The translations under genes were made by a program, and so were the position numbers. Below, one piece after another: positions 1 through 7,578 of a DNA stretch of 58,449 nucleotides. The DNA comes from Mycobacterium gordonae (lineage in GTDB: Bacteria > Actinomycetota > Actinomycetes > Mycobacteriales > Mycobacteriaceae), in NCBI RefSeq assembly GCF_001417955.2, contig NZ_LKTM01000246.1, positions 1 through 58,449 of the forward strand. The letters run 5' to 3'. The notes under the pieces were generated by a model that was given only the letters and a program-made list of their open reading frames with translations, had not been told where the DNA came from and did no database searches. Each line of letters begins with the position of its first letter. Within the stretch, counting starts at the first letter, position 1.

Positions 1-939
1 GCCGGGATGTGAAAACCGTTGCACCGGAGGTGGATTCAAGAACCGTTCCGGTATGGCCGACTCCTGGCTGCGGCGCACGATCTCGGTCGCGTGGTCTTGG
101 TCGGGGTGGCTGAGCGCTTTGTACGCGGCGCGGGCCAGGTCACCGGCGCTGACGTACCGGTTCGAGGGGTTCTTGGCCATGCCCCGAGCGATGACGGAGT
201 CCAGCGATCTCGGGATGTCGCGTCCCGCTGCGCTCGGGCGCGGGATGGGGTTGATCATGTGGGCGCTGATCAGGACGCCGGCGTTATCCGACGGGTACGG
301 CGCGCTACCGGTCAAACACTCGAACAGCACGCAGGCCAGCGCATAGACATCGGCCAGATGGGTGATCCCGTCGCTGGAAAACCGTTCGGGCGCCATGTAT
401 TTCCACGTCCCTACCGCGGTGCCCAGCTGGGTGATCTTCTCGTCGGTGGTCGCGCTGGCGATGCCGAAGTCCACCAGGTAGGCGAAGTCGTCGCGGGTGA
501 CCAGGATGTTGGGCGGTTTGACGTCGCGGTGCATGACCCCGGCGGCGTGCGCGGCGTCCAGCGCGGAGGCGATCTGGGTGATGACGGCGACGGCGCGCGG
601 AGGCGGCAACGGGCCGTATCGGGTGAGCAGGCCGTCAAGGTCGACGCCCTCGATGAGGCGCATCTCGAGGAACATCTGGCCGTCGATCTCGCCATAGTCG
701 TGGATGGGCACCACATGCGGCTCTTTCAGCCGGCCGGCGATGCGGGCCTCGCGCTTCATCCGTTCGCGGAACACCGGGTCGCTGCTCACGGTTTCGGACA
801 TCAGCTTGACCGCGACGGTCCAGCCCTTGACCGAATGCTCGGCCTCGTAGACCTCGCCCATCCCGCCACGGCCCAACAGGCGCTTGAGGTGATAGGGCCC
901 GAACGTCGACCCGGCCCTCGAGCCCGGCTCCTCGCTCAT
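1..939 (-). CDS. PknH-like Ser/Thr protein kinase, second tandem copy (3' part beyond the window)
   Basis: Membrane-type eukaryotic-like Ser/Thr kinase; only the first 313 residues lie in the window because the gene runs off the left edge. The start is the ATG at 939, with MSEEPGSRAGSTFGPYHLK at the N terminus. Visible kinase motifs are the glycine loop GRGGMGEVYEAEH, VAVK, the catalytic loop HRDVKPPNILV, DFG and the APE-like APERF. The reading frame stays open to base 1 through a proline-bearing linker (PPPVQRF). It lies 64 bp downstream of a complete PknH in the same orientation and the two kinase domains are nearly alike, so this is a tandem duplicate. Transmembrane and sensor parts are not visible, so its ligand side is unknown. 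Confidence 0.93.
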   Translation of the reverse strand, partial: MSEEPGSRAGSTFGPYHLKRLLGRGGMGEVYEAEHSVKGWTVAVKLMSETVSSDPVFRERMKREARIAGRLKEPHVVPIHDYGEIDGQMFLEMRLIEGVDLDGLLTRYGPLPPPRAVAVITQIASALDAAHAAGVMHRDVKPPNILVTRDDFAYLVDFGIASATTDEKITQLGTAVGTWKYMAPERFSSDGITHLADVYALACVLFECLTGSAPYPSDNAGVLISAHMINPIPRPSAAGRDIPRSLDSVIARGMAKNPSNRYVSAGDLARAAYKALSHPDQDHATEIVRRSQESAIPERFLNPPPVQRFSHPG

Positions 940-1003
940 TGCGACCATCCAGTGTCGTTGTGCCGCTTGAGCATTGGACTCTTATGCCCTGCCCGGCTGT
1001 CGG

Positions 1004-2854
1004 TCAGCCGTACTTGGCCCACCAGTTGTGCAGGTCGTCGATCGTGGCGGGATCGCCGAAGACGTCGCTGAGCATCAGCTTGCCCTCATTGCTCCAGATC
1101 ACGTTGGGGTGATTCTTGTAGGTGCCGCAGGCGATCATTCCGGCGGTGACCGTCGGGTCCCGGTCGTAATGCCAGCCGTCCGGCGACGGCCCCTCCCCGG
1201 GGCAGTTCGCAAGCTGCACCGCGGCGATGTCGTCGTTGAACGCCTGCTTGAGCGCATCGAGGTTGGGGAACAGCCCGTAGATCGCCCGGCTGGGGCCACC
1301 CTGGTTGGTGTTCTGCCCGCAGTCGACCATCGCGATGGTGCCGGTCCACACGCTGTTCGGCTTCGGTGTGGTCGGTGTGCACGTTCCGGTGGCGTAGCCG
1401 GACGGCAGCATGGACATCAGCTTGCTCTGCGGGTCACCGCCCGGAGTGGTGGTGGCCGGCGAACTCTTGGTGGTTGTCGGCTTGCCGGAACTGGTGGTGG
1501 CCGAGGTGGTCGTGTCCGCCGTCGGGGTGTCGTCCCCCTTGCGCGTGGCCAGCCAGATGCCGACGCCGGCAAGGATGAGCACCACCACCAGAGCGGCGGC
1601 TCCGGCGATGATGGGCCACGGACTGCGTTTGCCGCCCGAAGGCGGGCCACCTTGATTCCAGGTCGGTGGACCTCCCGGCTGCTGTGGCCCGGACGGGCCT
1701 CCGCCCCAGCCGCCGCTCTGACCGAAGTACTGCGGCGCCTGGGTGGGCGGGCCCTGGGCCGGGATCGGCCCGCTCGCCGGGATCGGCCCGCTCGCCGGGA
1801 TAGGTCCGCTCGCGGGAGACCAGGACGGCGCATTCGTCGGCGTCTGCCGCTGCAGCGGCCCCGAACCGATCGGATCGCCGTAGGCAGGCGGTGGTGAGTA
1901 ATGCGGGGGCGTCCCTGGGGGCGGCGGGGTGCCGCCGGGCACCGACGGCGTGACCGCGGTGCCGGGCAGGGTCGATTCCCGGCTGCGGCGCAGGATGTCC
2001 TCGGCGTGGTCCTGGTCCGGGTCGCTCAGCGCGTCGTGCGCGGCCCGCGCGAAGTCGCCGGCGCTGGCGTAGCGGTCCTCGGGCTTCTTGGCCATGCCGC
2101 GGGCGATGACCGCGTCGAACCCTTTGGGGATGCCGGCCCGCGCGGCGCTGACCTGCGGCACCGGGTCCATCAGGTGCGCGGTCACCAGCGTGGTCGCGCT
2201 GTCGGCGCGGTAGGGCGGGCTGCCGGTCAGGCACTCGTAGAGCACGCAGGCCAGCGCATAGATGTCGGCGCGGTAGGTGACCTCATCGTTGGAAAACCGT
2301 TCCGGCGCCATGTATTTCCAGGTGCCCACGGCGGTGCCCAGCTGGGTGAGCTTTTCGTCGGTGGTGGCGCTGGCGATGCCGAAGTCGACCAGGTAGGCGA
2401 AGTCGTCGCGGGTGACCAGGATGTTGGGGGGTTTGACGTCGCGGTGCATGACCCCGGCGGCGTGCGCGGCATCGAGGGCCGAGGCGATCTGGGTGATGAT
2501 GGCGACCGCGCGCGGCGGGGTCAGCGGGCCGAAGCGTTTGAGCACGCTGTCCAGGTCGGTGCCCTCGATCATGCGCATCTCGAGGTACATCTGGCCGTCG
2601 ATCTCGCCGTAGTCGTGGATGGGGACCACGTGGGGTTCCTGCAGCCGGCCGGCGATGCGGGCCTCGCGTTTCATGCGCTCGCGGAACACCGGGTCCTTGC
2701 TGAACTCCGCAGTCATGACCTTGACGGCGACCGTCCACTCCTTGACGGTGTGCTCGGCCTCGTAGACCTCGCCCATCCCGCCGCGGCCCAGCAACCGCTT
2801 GAGGTGGTAGGGCCCGAACATCGAGCCCACCCGCGAGTCTGATGGCTCGCTCAT
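1004..2854 (-). CDS. pknH: Transmembrane Ser/Thr protein kinase PknH
   Basis: 616 residues, close to M. tuberculosis PknH in length. Kinase domain (about 15-280): GRGGMGEVYEAEH loop, VAVKV lysine, HRDVKPPNIL catalytic loop, DFG, APERF. A proline-rich linker (about 300-410) carries three ASGPIP repeats. One membrane helix follows (about 413-437, WPIIAGAAALVVVLIL), then an extracellular sensor of about 180 residues with four cysteines that fit the two disulfides known in the PknH sensor. A strong GAGGAGG site precedes the ATG. In M. tuberculosis PknH phosphorylates EmbR, whose gene lies upstream here in the same direction. Family knowledge: it links envelope signals to arabinan synthesis genes. 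Confidence 0.95.
   Translation of the reverse strand: MSEPSDSRVGSMFGPYHLKRLLGRGGMGEVYEAEHTVKEWTVAVKVMTAEFSKDPVFRERMKREARIAGRLQEPHVVPIHDYGEIDGQMYLEMRMIEGTDLDSVLKRFGPLTPPRAVAIITQIASALDAAHAAGVMHRDVKPPNILVTRDDFAYLVDFGIASATTDEKLTQLGTAVGTWKYMAPERFSNDEVTYRADIYALACVLYECLTGSPPYRADSATTLVTAHLMDPVPQVSAARAGIPKGFDAVIARGMAKKPEDRYASAGDFARAAHDALSDPDQDHAEDILRRSRESTLPGTAVTPSVPGGTPPPPGTPPHYSPPPAYGDPIGSGPLQRQTPTNAPSWSPASGPIPASGPIPASGPIPAQGPPTQAPQYFGQSGGWGGGPSGPQQPGGPPTWNQGGPPSGGKRSPWPIIAGAAALVVVLILAGVGIWLATRKGDDTPTADTTTSATTSSGKPTTTKSSPATTTPGGDPQSKLMSMLPSGYATGTCTPTTPKPNSVWTGTIAMVDCGQNTNQGGPSRAIYGLFPNLDALKQAFNDDIAAVQLANCPGEGPSPDGWHYDRDPTVTAGMIACGTYKNHPNVIWSNEGKLMLSDVFGDPATIDDLHNWWAKYG
1761..1814 (-). repeat. 18-bp in-gene tandem repeat in pknH linker
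   Basis: Three consecutive 18-bp units (plus-strand core gggatcggcccgctcgcc) encode repeated ASGPIP in the cytoplasmic linker. The third unit has diverged. Copy number could vary between strains because the unit is a multiple of three. Confidence 0.85.
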
Positions 2855-3211
2855 TGCCGATCCTCCTCAACCAAGCCGAATCCCGCCGACACTATCAACA
2901 GCCTTCAGGTATTGCATGGAGCGCAACCACCGGCTTAGCAACCATGACGGTAATCGGGACGATGGGCGCTTGCCAATAAGACTGCCAACACCCTGGCCCG
3001 AAAAACCGCACATGTTGTCGTGACAGTGACGGTACCGTCCGGGTCCGACAGGCAACGAGGTGCCGGTGAACGCGAAAAGTCTTGTGGCGAACAGCCGCCC
3101 ATTGCTGCAGCGGTAGCTGTTGCCGCACGTTCGCGCGGTGGCTGGGCGCCGCCGACGGCATCGTCAAAACGATTGCGCGAGTGGCATATTCGGGTGCCGT
3201 CGGTCAGTGCG
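2855..3211. other. Intergenic gap between embR and pknH (no gene seen)
   Basis: 357 bp with no convincing coding frame on either strand. It holds the pknH ribosome-binding site next to 2860 and presumably a pknH promoter. I see no clear terminator hairpin after embR. Confidence 0.6.
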
Positions 3212-4372
3212 TCAGGCCTGGGTGTGCGCGGCGATCTGGAAGGTGAACTCGTGGTCGCAGATCCGGATGTGGTCGCCATCGTGGATGGTGGCCGCGGTGC
3301 GGATCCGCTGGTGGCGCACATGCACACCGTTGGATGACCGCAGGTCGTTGATGATGTAGTTGGTCCCGGTGTCGACGATGACGGCGTGGTGGCGGCTGAC
3401 GTTCGCGCTGTCCAGGACGATGTCGTTGTCGCTGAGCCGGCCGATCCGGGTCGCCGCCGAGCGCAAAGGGTAGTCGCGCCCGGTCGAGACGTCACGCAGG
3501 TAGGCGGCCACTTTCTGGGTGGCGGCCATGGTGCGCTTGTCCAGCACGGTGACGGTTCCCACGGCGGTCACCTTGGCGTTCTGTTTCACGTCCAGCGTCT
3601 CTTGGCGCAGGATCTTCTCGTTGAGCGCCCGCAGCGTCGGGCCTGGATCGATACCGAGGTCGTCGGCAAGGGTCGCTTTCACCCGGCGGTAGGCGTTGAG
3701 GGCGTCGGACTGGCGGTCGGTGAGGTAGTACGCCGTGATCAGCTGCGCCCACAGCGGCTCCCGGTAGGGGTGCTCCACGGTCAGCGCCTCGAGTTCGGTG
3801 ATCACCGCCGATGCGCGCCCGCACGCGATCTCGGCCTCCGCCTTCGCCGTGTGCGCGATGATCTTGTCCTCCACCAGGGCAGTGGCGAAAGAGTCGACGA
3901 ACGGGAAATCGCGCAGGTCGTCGAGCACCGGCCCGCGCCATTCCTTGAGCGCCGCAGACAGATGCCGGCTGGCCTGTTCGAAGCTGCCCGATGCCGCGGC
4001 ATGGACGCCCGCCGTCTTCTCGGCGATGAACCGGCCGAGGTCGCAGGTGTTTTCGGGGATGGTGAGCCGGTATCCGGGTGGCGCCGCAGCGAGCACCAGG
4101 CGAGGATCGACCCCGGCGGCGCCGACCAGCTTGCGCAGGTTGGACACGTAGGAGTGGATGCTGGCGCGCGCTCCGGACGGCGGCCACTCGTCCCACAGGG
4201 CGGTGATCAGCGCGTCGACGCCGACAGGCCGGTTGCGGTTGATGACCAGCATCGCCAGCACGGCCCGCTGCTTGGGGGTGCCCAAGGGCACCAGGGCCCG
4301 GTCGATCGTCATCTCCAGCGGGCCGAGCACACCGAACTCGAGATGTGTGTCCATCATCGCGCTCCCAGCCAT
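3212..4372 (-). CDS. embR: Transcriptional regulator EmbR (SARP family with FHA domain)
   Basis: 386 residues starting MAGSAMMDTHLEFGVLGPLEM; M. tuberculosis EmbR also begins MAGSA, which supports this start. Order: OmpR-type winged helix (about 10-105, including GTPKQRAVLAMLVINRNRPV), bacterial transcriptional activation domain (about 110-255, HPYREPLWAQL, DPGPTLRALNEKIL), then an FHA domain (about 290-380, IGRLSDNDIVLDSANVSRHH and RSSNGV) that reads phosphothreonine. In M. tuberculosis it is a substrate of PknH and activates embCAB arabinosyltransferase genes. SARP proteins bind direct repeats of about 11 bp; see the repeat arrays described elsewhere in this window. Confidence 0.95.
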   Translation of the reverse strand: MAGSAMMDTHLEFGVLGPLEMTIDRALVPLGTPKQRAVLAMLVINRNRPVGVDALITALWDEWPPSGARASIHSYVSNLRKLVGAAGVDPRLVLAAAPPGYRLTIPENTCDLGRFIAEKTAGVHAAASGSFEQASRHLSAALKEWRGPVLDDLRDFPFVDSFATALVEDKIIAHTAKAEAEIACGRASAVITELEALTVEHPYREPLWAQLITAYYLTDRQSDALNAYRRVKATLADDLGIDPGPTLRALNEKILRQETLDVKQNAKVTAVGTVTVLDKRTMAATQKVAAYLRDVSTGRDYPLRSAATRIGRLSDNDIVLDSANVSRHHAVIVDTGTNYIINDLRSSNGVHVRHQRIRTAATIHDGDHIRICDHEFTFQIAAHTQA

Positions 4373-4631
4373 TCCGGGTCCTCCGCGGCCGCCGGTGTCC
4401 CCGAGTAGTGAGGTGCCAGTCCGGCGACCTTCCTCATTATTGTGTCTTGATCGCTCTCAGTCTTGTTACTGCGGGTCCCATCTGGCGTGTCATTCTGATG
4501 CATCCCGGTGTCGAGGCGGCGGATTCACACCAACCCGGAGCCGGGCGCCCGGTCCCGCGAGACGCCGGCGCTCGTGCCGCTTTCGACCGAATTGTCCTGT
4601 GGTGGTTGCGGACTCGAACCGAAGGCGGCCG

Positions 4632-5354
4632 TCATTTGATAGTGGCCACGGTGTACAGCAGGAAATGATGGCTGGTCGCCCATGCCCTGGCGAACAATTC
4701 CAGCGGGATCTGCTCGTCTCGGCCGTTCTCGTGACCGCTGTCGTTGAGGTGCACGATGCCGTTGCGGGTATCCACCCCGGTCACCACCACCGCATGATCG
4801 GACACCGGGTTGCCCTCGTCGTCCTTGCTCTCAATCGGTTCACCCCAGATCATTTCGGCGTTGAGGCTCACCATGACGGCGTGACGGCTGCCCAGGTAAT
4901 GCTTGAGGGCGTCCATGCCGGTGGCGATCCCGTTCCTGGTGGCCTCGTCGTCGTCGGTCGTCTTCGAGCCGACGCCGTAGTGCGCAAGCAGTGTCGGGAT
5001 GTCCAGTCGGCTCGTGCCGTTGCCGGAATCCGGGTGCTTCGGGTCTTTGGGCTGGATGTAGATCGAACCGGGGTGCCTGGTGCTGGGCGTCGTCCGGGCC
5101 ACCTCGATGATGGCGCGCTCCGACGGTTCGCTACCGGTCATCTGGCCGACGATGTCCGCGCCGGCCATGATGGCGCAGTCGTCATACGTCTGCAGGCGCC
5201 ACCACTTGGCGGTTGCCGTGGGATCGCCGTACGTAACGCCGCCCGCCGACGCTTCGGCGGGGGCGGCCAGCCCGAGCGCCAGGGATCCGGCGGCTGTACC
5301 GGTCAGGAGCGCCAGCAGGGCCGTCCTGGCGATGGCGGCGATCTTGTTGCTCAT
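4632..5354 (-). CDS. Exported C39-like papain-fold protein, copy A (Rv1268c-like)
   Basis: 240 residues with a Sec signal peptide (residues 1 to about 36, cleavage near AEASA). The mature part looks like a C39-like cysteine peptidase: Cys in YDDCAIM, His in SDHAVVVTGVD and Asn/Asp in VHLNDSG fit the expected catalytic order. The ATG is preceded by GAGAAGGA. It is a clear paralogue of the next gene upstream, sharing the ATSHxF C terminus, spacing and promoter motif. Substrate unknown; it may be a protease, amidase or a catalytically altered binding protein. Position corresponds to M. tuberculosis Rv1268c. Confidence 0.8.
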   Translation of the reverse strand: MSNKIAAIARTALLALLTGTAAGSLALGLAAPAEASAGGVTYGDPTATAKWWRLQTYDDCAIMAGADIVGQMTGSEPSERAIIEVARTTPSTRHPGSIYIQPKDPKHPDSGNGTSRLDIPTLLAHYGVGSKTTDDDEATRNGIATGMDALKHYLGSRHAVMVSLNAEMIWGEPIESKDDEGNPVSDHAVVVTGVDTRNGIVHLNDSGHENGRDEQIPLELFARAWATSHHFLLYTVATIK

Positions 5355-5410
5355 GAGCGTCCTTCTCTCGTCCCGCGGTGGCGGTGTTGCAAGAAGGTTC
5401 CGTCGTGGAC

Positions 5411-5436
5411 CTGTCGGTTATCTCCACGAATTCTTG
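5411..5436 (-). promoter_or_regulatory. 11-bp phased direct-repeat array upstream of C39-like copy A
   Basis: On the coding strand CAAGAATTCG is followed at 11-bp steps by GGAGAT and ACAGGT. Plus-strand units begin at 5411, 5422 and 5433. The block also aligns with the array before copy B (shared CAAGAATTCG and GATAAC). It lies 57-82 bp before the start codon. Confidence 0.55.
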
Positions 5437-5485
5437 GAAGCGGTCGGCCGGGCTGAAATGTCTTGACATGCATGGCGACAAACCA

Positions 5486-5524
5486 AAGGCGGGCAGCCGG
5501 CCCGAGTGGGTGGCTGCCCGCCTT
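5486..5524 (-). terminator. Intrinsic-type terminator after C39-like copy B
   Basis: Perfect 13-bp stem (5486-5498 pairs with 5512-5524) with a 13-nt loop, 17 bp past the stop of the upstream gene. On the transcribed strand the stem is followed by TTTGGTTTG, a weak U-rich tail. It separates the two paralogues into different transcripts. Confidence 0.75.
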
Positions 5525-5540
5525 GATCAATCCTGCTTGG

Positions 5541-6251
5541 TCACTTACGCGTCTCCTGGGTGACGCTCATGAAGTTGTGGCTGGTGGCCCAGGCCTTGAC
5601 GAAGACGGCCATCGGAACCTGCTCGTCTTTGCCGTTCTTGTTGCCGCTGTCGTTGAGGTGCACGACGCCCTTGGCGGTGTCGACTCCGGTCACCACCACG
5701 GCGTGGTCGGCGCGGGGCTGGCCGTCCTTGCCCTTGTTCTCGATCGGCTGGTTCCAGATCATCTCGGCGTTGAGCCCGACGATGACGGCGTGACCGCTGC
5801 CGAGGTACTGCTCGAGGGCCTCCATGCCGGTGGCGACACCGGTCTTGCCGGCCGTGTCCGCGTCGGTGTTGGTCGCGTGGATTCCGTAGTGCGCCAGCAG
5901 GGTCGGCAGGTCGTCCGGGTCGGTGCCCATGCCGGAGTTGGGGTCGTTCTTGTCGGCGGGCTTGACGTAGATCGAACCCGGGTGGGACGCGCTCGGGGTG
6001 GACTGGGCGACCTTGATGATGGACCGCTCTGAGGGCAGCTTGCCGGTGATCTGGCCGACCACGTCGGCGCTGGACATGATTGCGCAGTCGTCGTAGTTCT
6101 GGTGAACCCAGTACTTGGCGACGGCGGTGGGGTCGCCGTACATGGTGCCGGTGCCTGCCTCGGCCGGGCTGGCCAGGCCCAGCGCCACCACGCCGGCGGC
6201 GGCGGCCAACAGGGCGGTCTTGGCGATCGAGGAGACCTTCAGGCTCTTCAT
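5541..6251 (-). CDS. Exported C39-like papain-fold protein, copy B (Rv1268c-like paralogue)
   Basis: 236 residues from the ATG at 6251 (MKSLKVSSIAK), chosen because AGAAAAGGA lies just upstream; an in-frame start ten codons earlier lacks this. Signal peptide ends near SPAEA. The candidate catalytic set of copy A is kept: YDDCAIM, ADHAVVVTGVD, VHLNDSG. The protein is visibly homologous to copy A along its whole length, so the pair arose by tandem duplication, yet each has its own promoter array, and a terminator lies between them. Function unknown beyond the predicted papain-like fold. Confidence 0.8.
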   Translation of the reverse strand: MKSLKVSSIAKTALLAAAAGVVALGLASPAEAGTGTMYGDPTAVAKYWVHQNYDDCAIMSSADVVGQITGKLPSERSIIKVAQSTPSASHPGSIYVKPADKNDPNSGMGTDPDDLPTLLAHYGIHATNTDADTAGKTGVATGMEALEQYLGSGHAVIVGLNAEMIWNQPIENKGKDGQPRADHAVVVTGVDTAKGVVHLNDSGNKNGKDEQVPMAVFVKAWATSHNFMSVTQETRK

Positions 6252-6327
6252 GCTCGTGTCCTTTTCTCGTACGGTGCTCACTCCGCTCGGTGCGGATGGC
6301 GTGTTGAGAAAAGGTTCGGACGGTGGC

Positions 6328-6353
6328 CTTTTTGTTATCTTTACGAATTCTTG
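6328..6353 (-). promoter_or_regulatory. 11-bp phased direct-repeat array upstream of C39-like copy B
   Basis: Coding-strand CAAGAATTCGT, AAAGATAACA and AAAGGCCACC follow each other at 11-bp steps (plus-strand CTTT at 6328, CTTT at 6339, CTTG at 6350). The array lies 77-102 bp before the ATG. Confidence 0.6.
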
Positions 6354-6368
6354 GAGTGACCTGACTCG

Positions 6369-6737
6369 TCAGTTGCAGGCCCAGGTGTCGATGTAACCGC
6401 CGGGCAGCTTGCTCAACGCGTCTTTCATCGCAGCGGGCAGGTTGGGTCCGGTGCCGCCTTGGTATTGGTGGTCCTTGGCCGCGACCGCCCCGCACTCGGT
6501 GAAGGTGGTCAACACCTTGCAGTCCGGGTAGGCGCAGGACTTCACCGCTGTCGCCTCGGCGGCCGCTTTGGTGGGATAGGCATGCGATCGTCCCCACGAC
6601 CCGTTGGCGGAATACGCGATCGCGCCGTAGGAGTCAGCCGCCGCGGCGGTGGGGGCCGGCGCAGCGGCAAAGGTGGCGGCGATGGCCACGCTGGCGGCGG
6701 CGATGACTATCCGCTGTCGACGGGTGGACGTCGTCAT
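6369..6737 (-). CDS. Secreted DUF4189 protein (Rv1269c-like)
   Basis: 122 residues. A signal peptide (1 to about 34, ending PTAAAADS) is followed by a DUF4189 domain: YGAIAYSANGSWGRSHAYPT, then AEATAVKSC and cysteines at CAYPDCKV, ECGAV and the C-terminal WACN, giving likely disulfides. Family members are small secreted proteins of unknown function in actinobacteria. The position matches M. tuberculosis Rv1269c, between lprA and the Rv1268c-like genes. Confidence 0.85.
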   Translation of the reverse strand: MTTSTRRQRIVIAAASVAIAATFAAAPAPTAAAADSYGAIAYSANGSWGRSHAYPTKAAAEATAVKSCAYPDCKVLTTFTECGAVAAKDHQYQGGTGPNLPAAMKDALSKLPGGYIDTWACN

Positions 6738-6764
6738 GTGGTGAGTCCTTTCCGGGAGCCGGCG

Positions 6765-7511
6765 CTAGACGGGTTTGGTCGCGGTGACCTGTTTGCCCCA
6801 GTCGGACATGGTCAACGTCACCGAAGTGCTTGCGGTGGGCGAGATCTGGATCTGGACCAGATGCGAGGAGCCGTCCGACGCCGTCCAGACGGTGGTCGGC
6901 ACCGTTGAGACGCTCTCTTCGGTGACCCGCGTGCCGGCCAGCGTCGCGACATCGTTCGCCGACGAATTGCCGGTGATTTTGGTGGTCGCGACGCCGTTCA
7001 CCTGTTGACTGCCGGCCACCGCGCCGTTCTTGAGATTGGCCAGCAGATTGGCCAGGCCCTTGTCGGGATCCAACAGCACCGAGACGTTGTAGATCGAAGC
7101 GCCGTTACCGAAGTCGGTGTAGGTCCCCGGCTGGCCCAGATCCGAGTAGAGATGACCGTCGACGAAGACGAACTGGGCCTCTTCGCTCTTGCTGCCTACC
7201 AGCACCGTGGCGACGCCCGTGGCGACCGTCTGCGGCGTGTTGGAGACGTCGCCGTCGAGCTTGGTCACGCGGATGTTAGGCACCTCACCGTCGACGGCGA
7301 CGGCGAGATGCACACCGGTGGTTTTACGCATCACGTCGGCGGCCTGCTTGAGCAGGGTCGCCGCCTCGCCGCTGGTGGCATTGGCGGTGCTTCCCGGGCT
7401 CTTGTTGCCGTTGGCCGCCTTGCTTCCGCACCCGCCGATGGTGAGGACGACGGCCAACGCGACCGCCACCGCGGCGAACAGTTGCCGGTAGACACGAGGC
7501 GGAAGCTTCAT
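6765..7511 (-). CDS. lprA: Lipoprotein LprA (LppX/LprAFG family)
   Basis: 248 residues from the ATG at 7511; AGGAG sits seven bases before it, whereas the ATG at 7517 would overlap that site. Lipobox IGGC gives the acylated cysteine near residue 27. The mature domain (GEAATLLKQAADVMRKTTGVHLAV ... FVDGHLYSDL) fits the LppX/LprAFG fold that binds acyl lipids in a hydrophobic pocket and serves lipid traffic to the outer envelope. In M. tuberculosis LprA is a TLR2 agonist. The DUF732 gene that follows lprA in M. tuberculosis (Rv1271c) is absent here. Confidence 0.92.
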   Translation of the reverse strand: MKLPPRVYRQLFAAVAVALAVVLTIGGCGSKAANGNKSPGSTANATSGEAATLLKQAADVMRKTTGVHLAVAVDGEVPNIRVTKLDGDVSNTPQTVATGVATVLVGSKSEEAQFVFVDGHLYSDLGQPGTYTDFGNGASIYNVSVLLDPDKGLANLLANLKNGAVAGSQQVNGVATTKITGNSSANDVATLAGTRVTEESVSTVPTTVWTASDGSSHLVQIQISPTASTSVTLTMSDWGKQVTATKPV

Positions 7512-7578
7512 CGACATCTCCTAATGTTTGGCCCGACAGCCGACCACCGAGCTTAGTGACGCCCCGGCGGTAGCCCGC

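Noticed and set aside
4441..4470. Two CTTG words upstream of embR as a possible seventh repeat array
   Set aside because: They are 16 bp apart, not 11, and there is no third unit in phase.
4590..4630. Minus-strand GGTTCGAGTCC followed by ACCACCA resembling a tRNA 3' end
   Set aside because: The T-stem does not pair, and the rest of a tRNA would have to lie inside the C39-like coding sequence with no cloverleaf visible.
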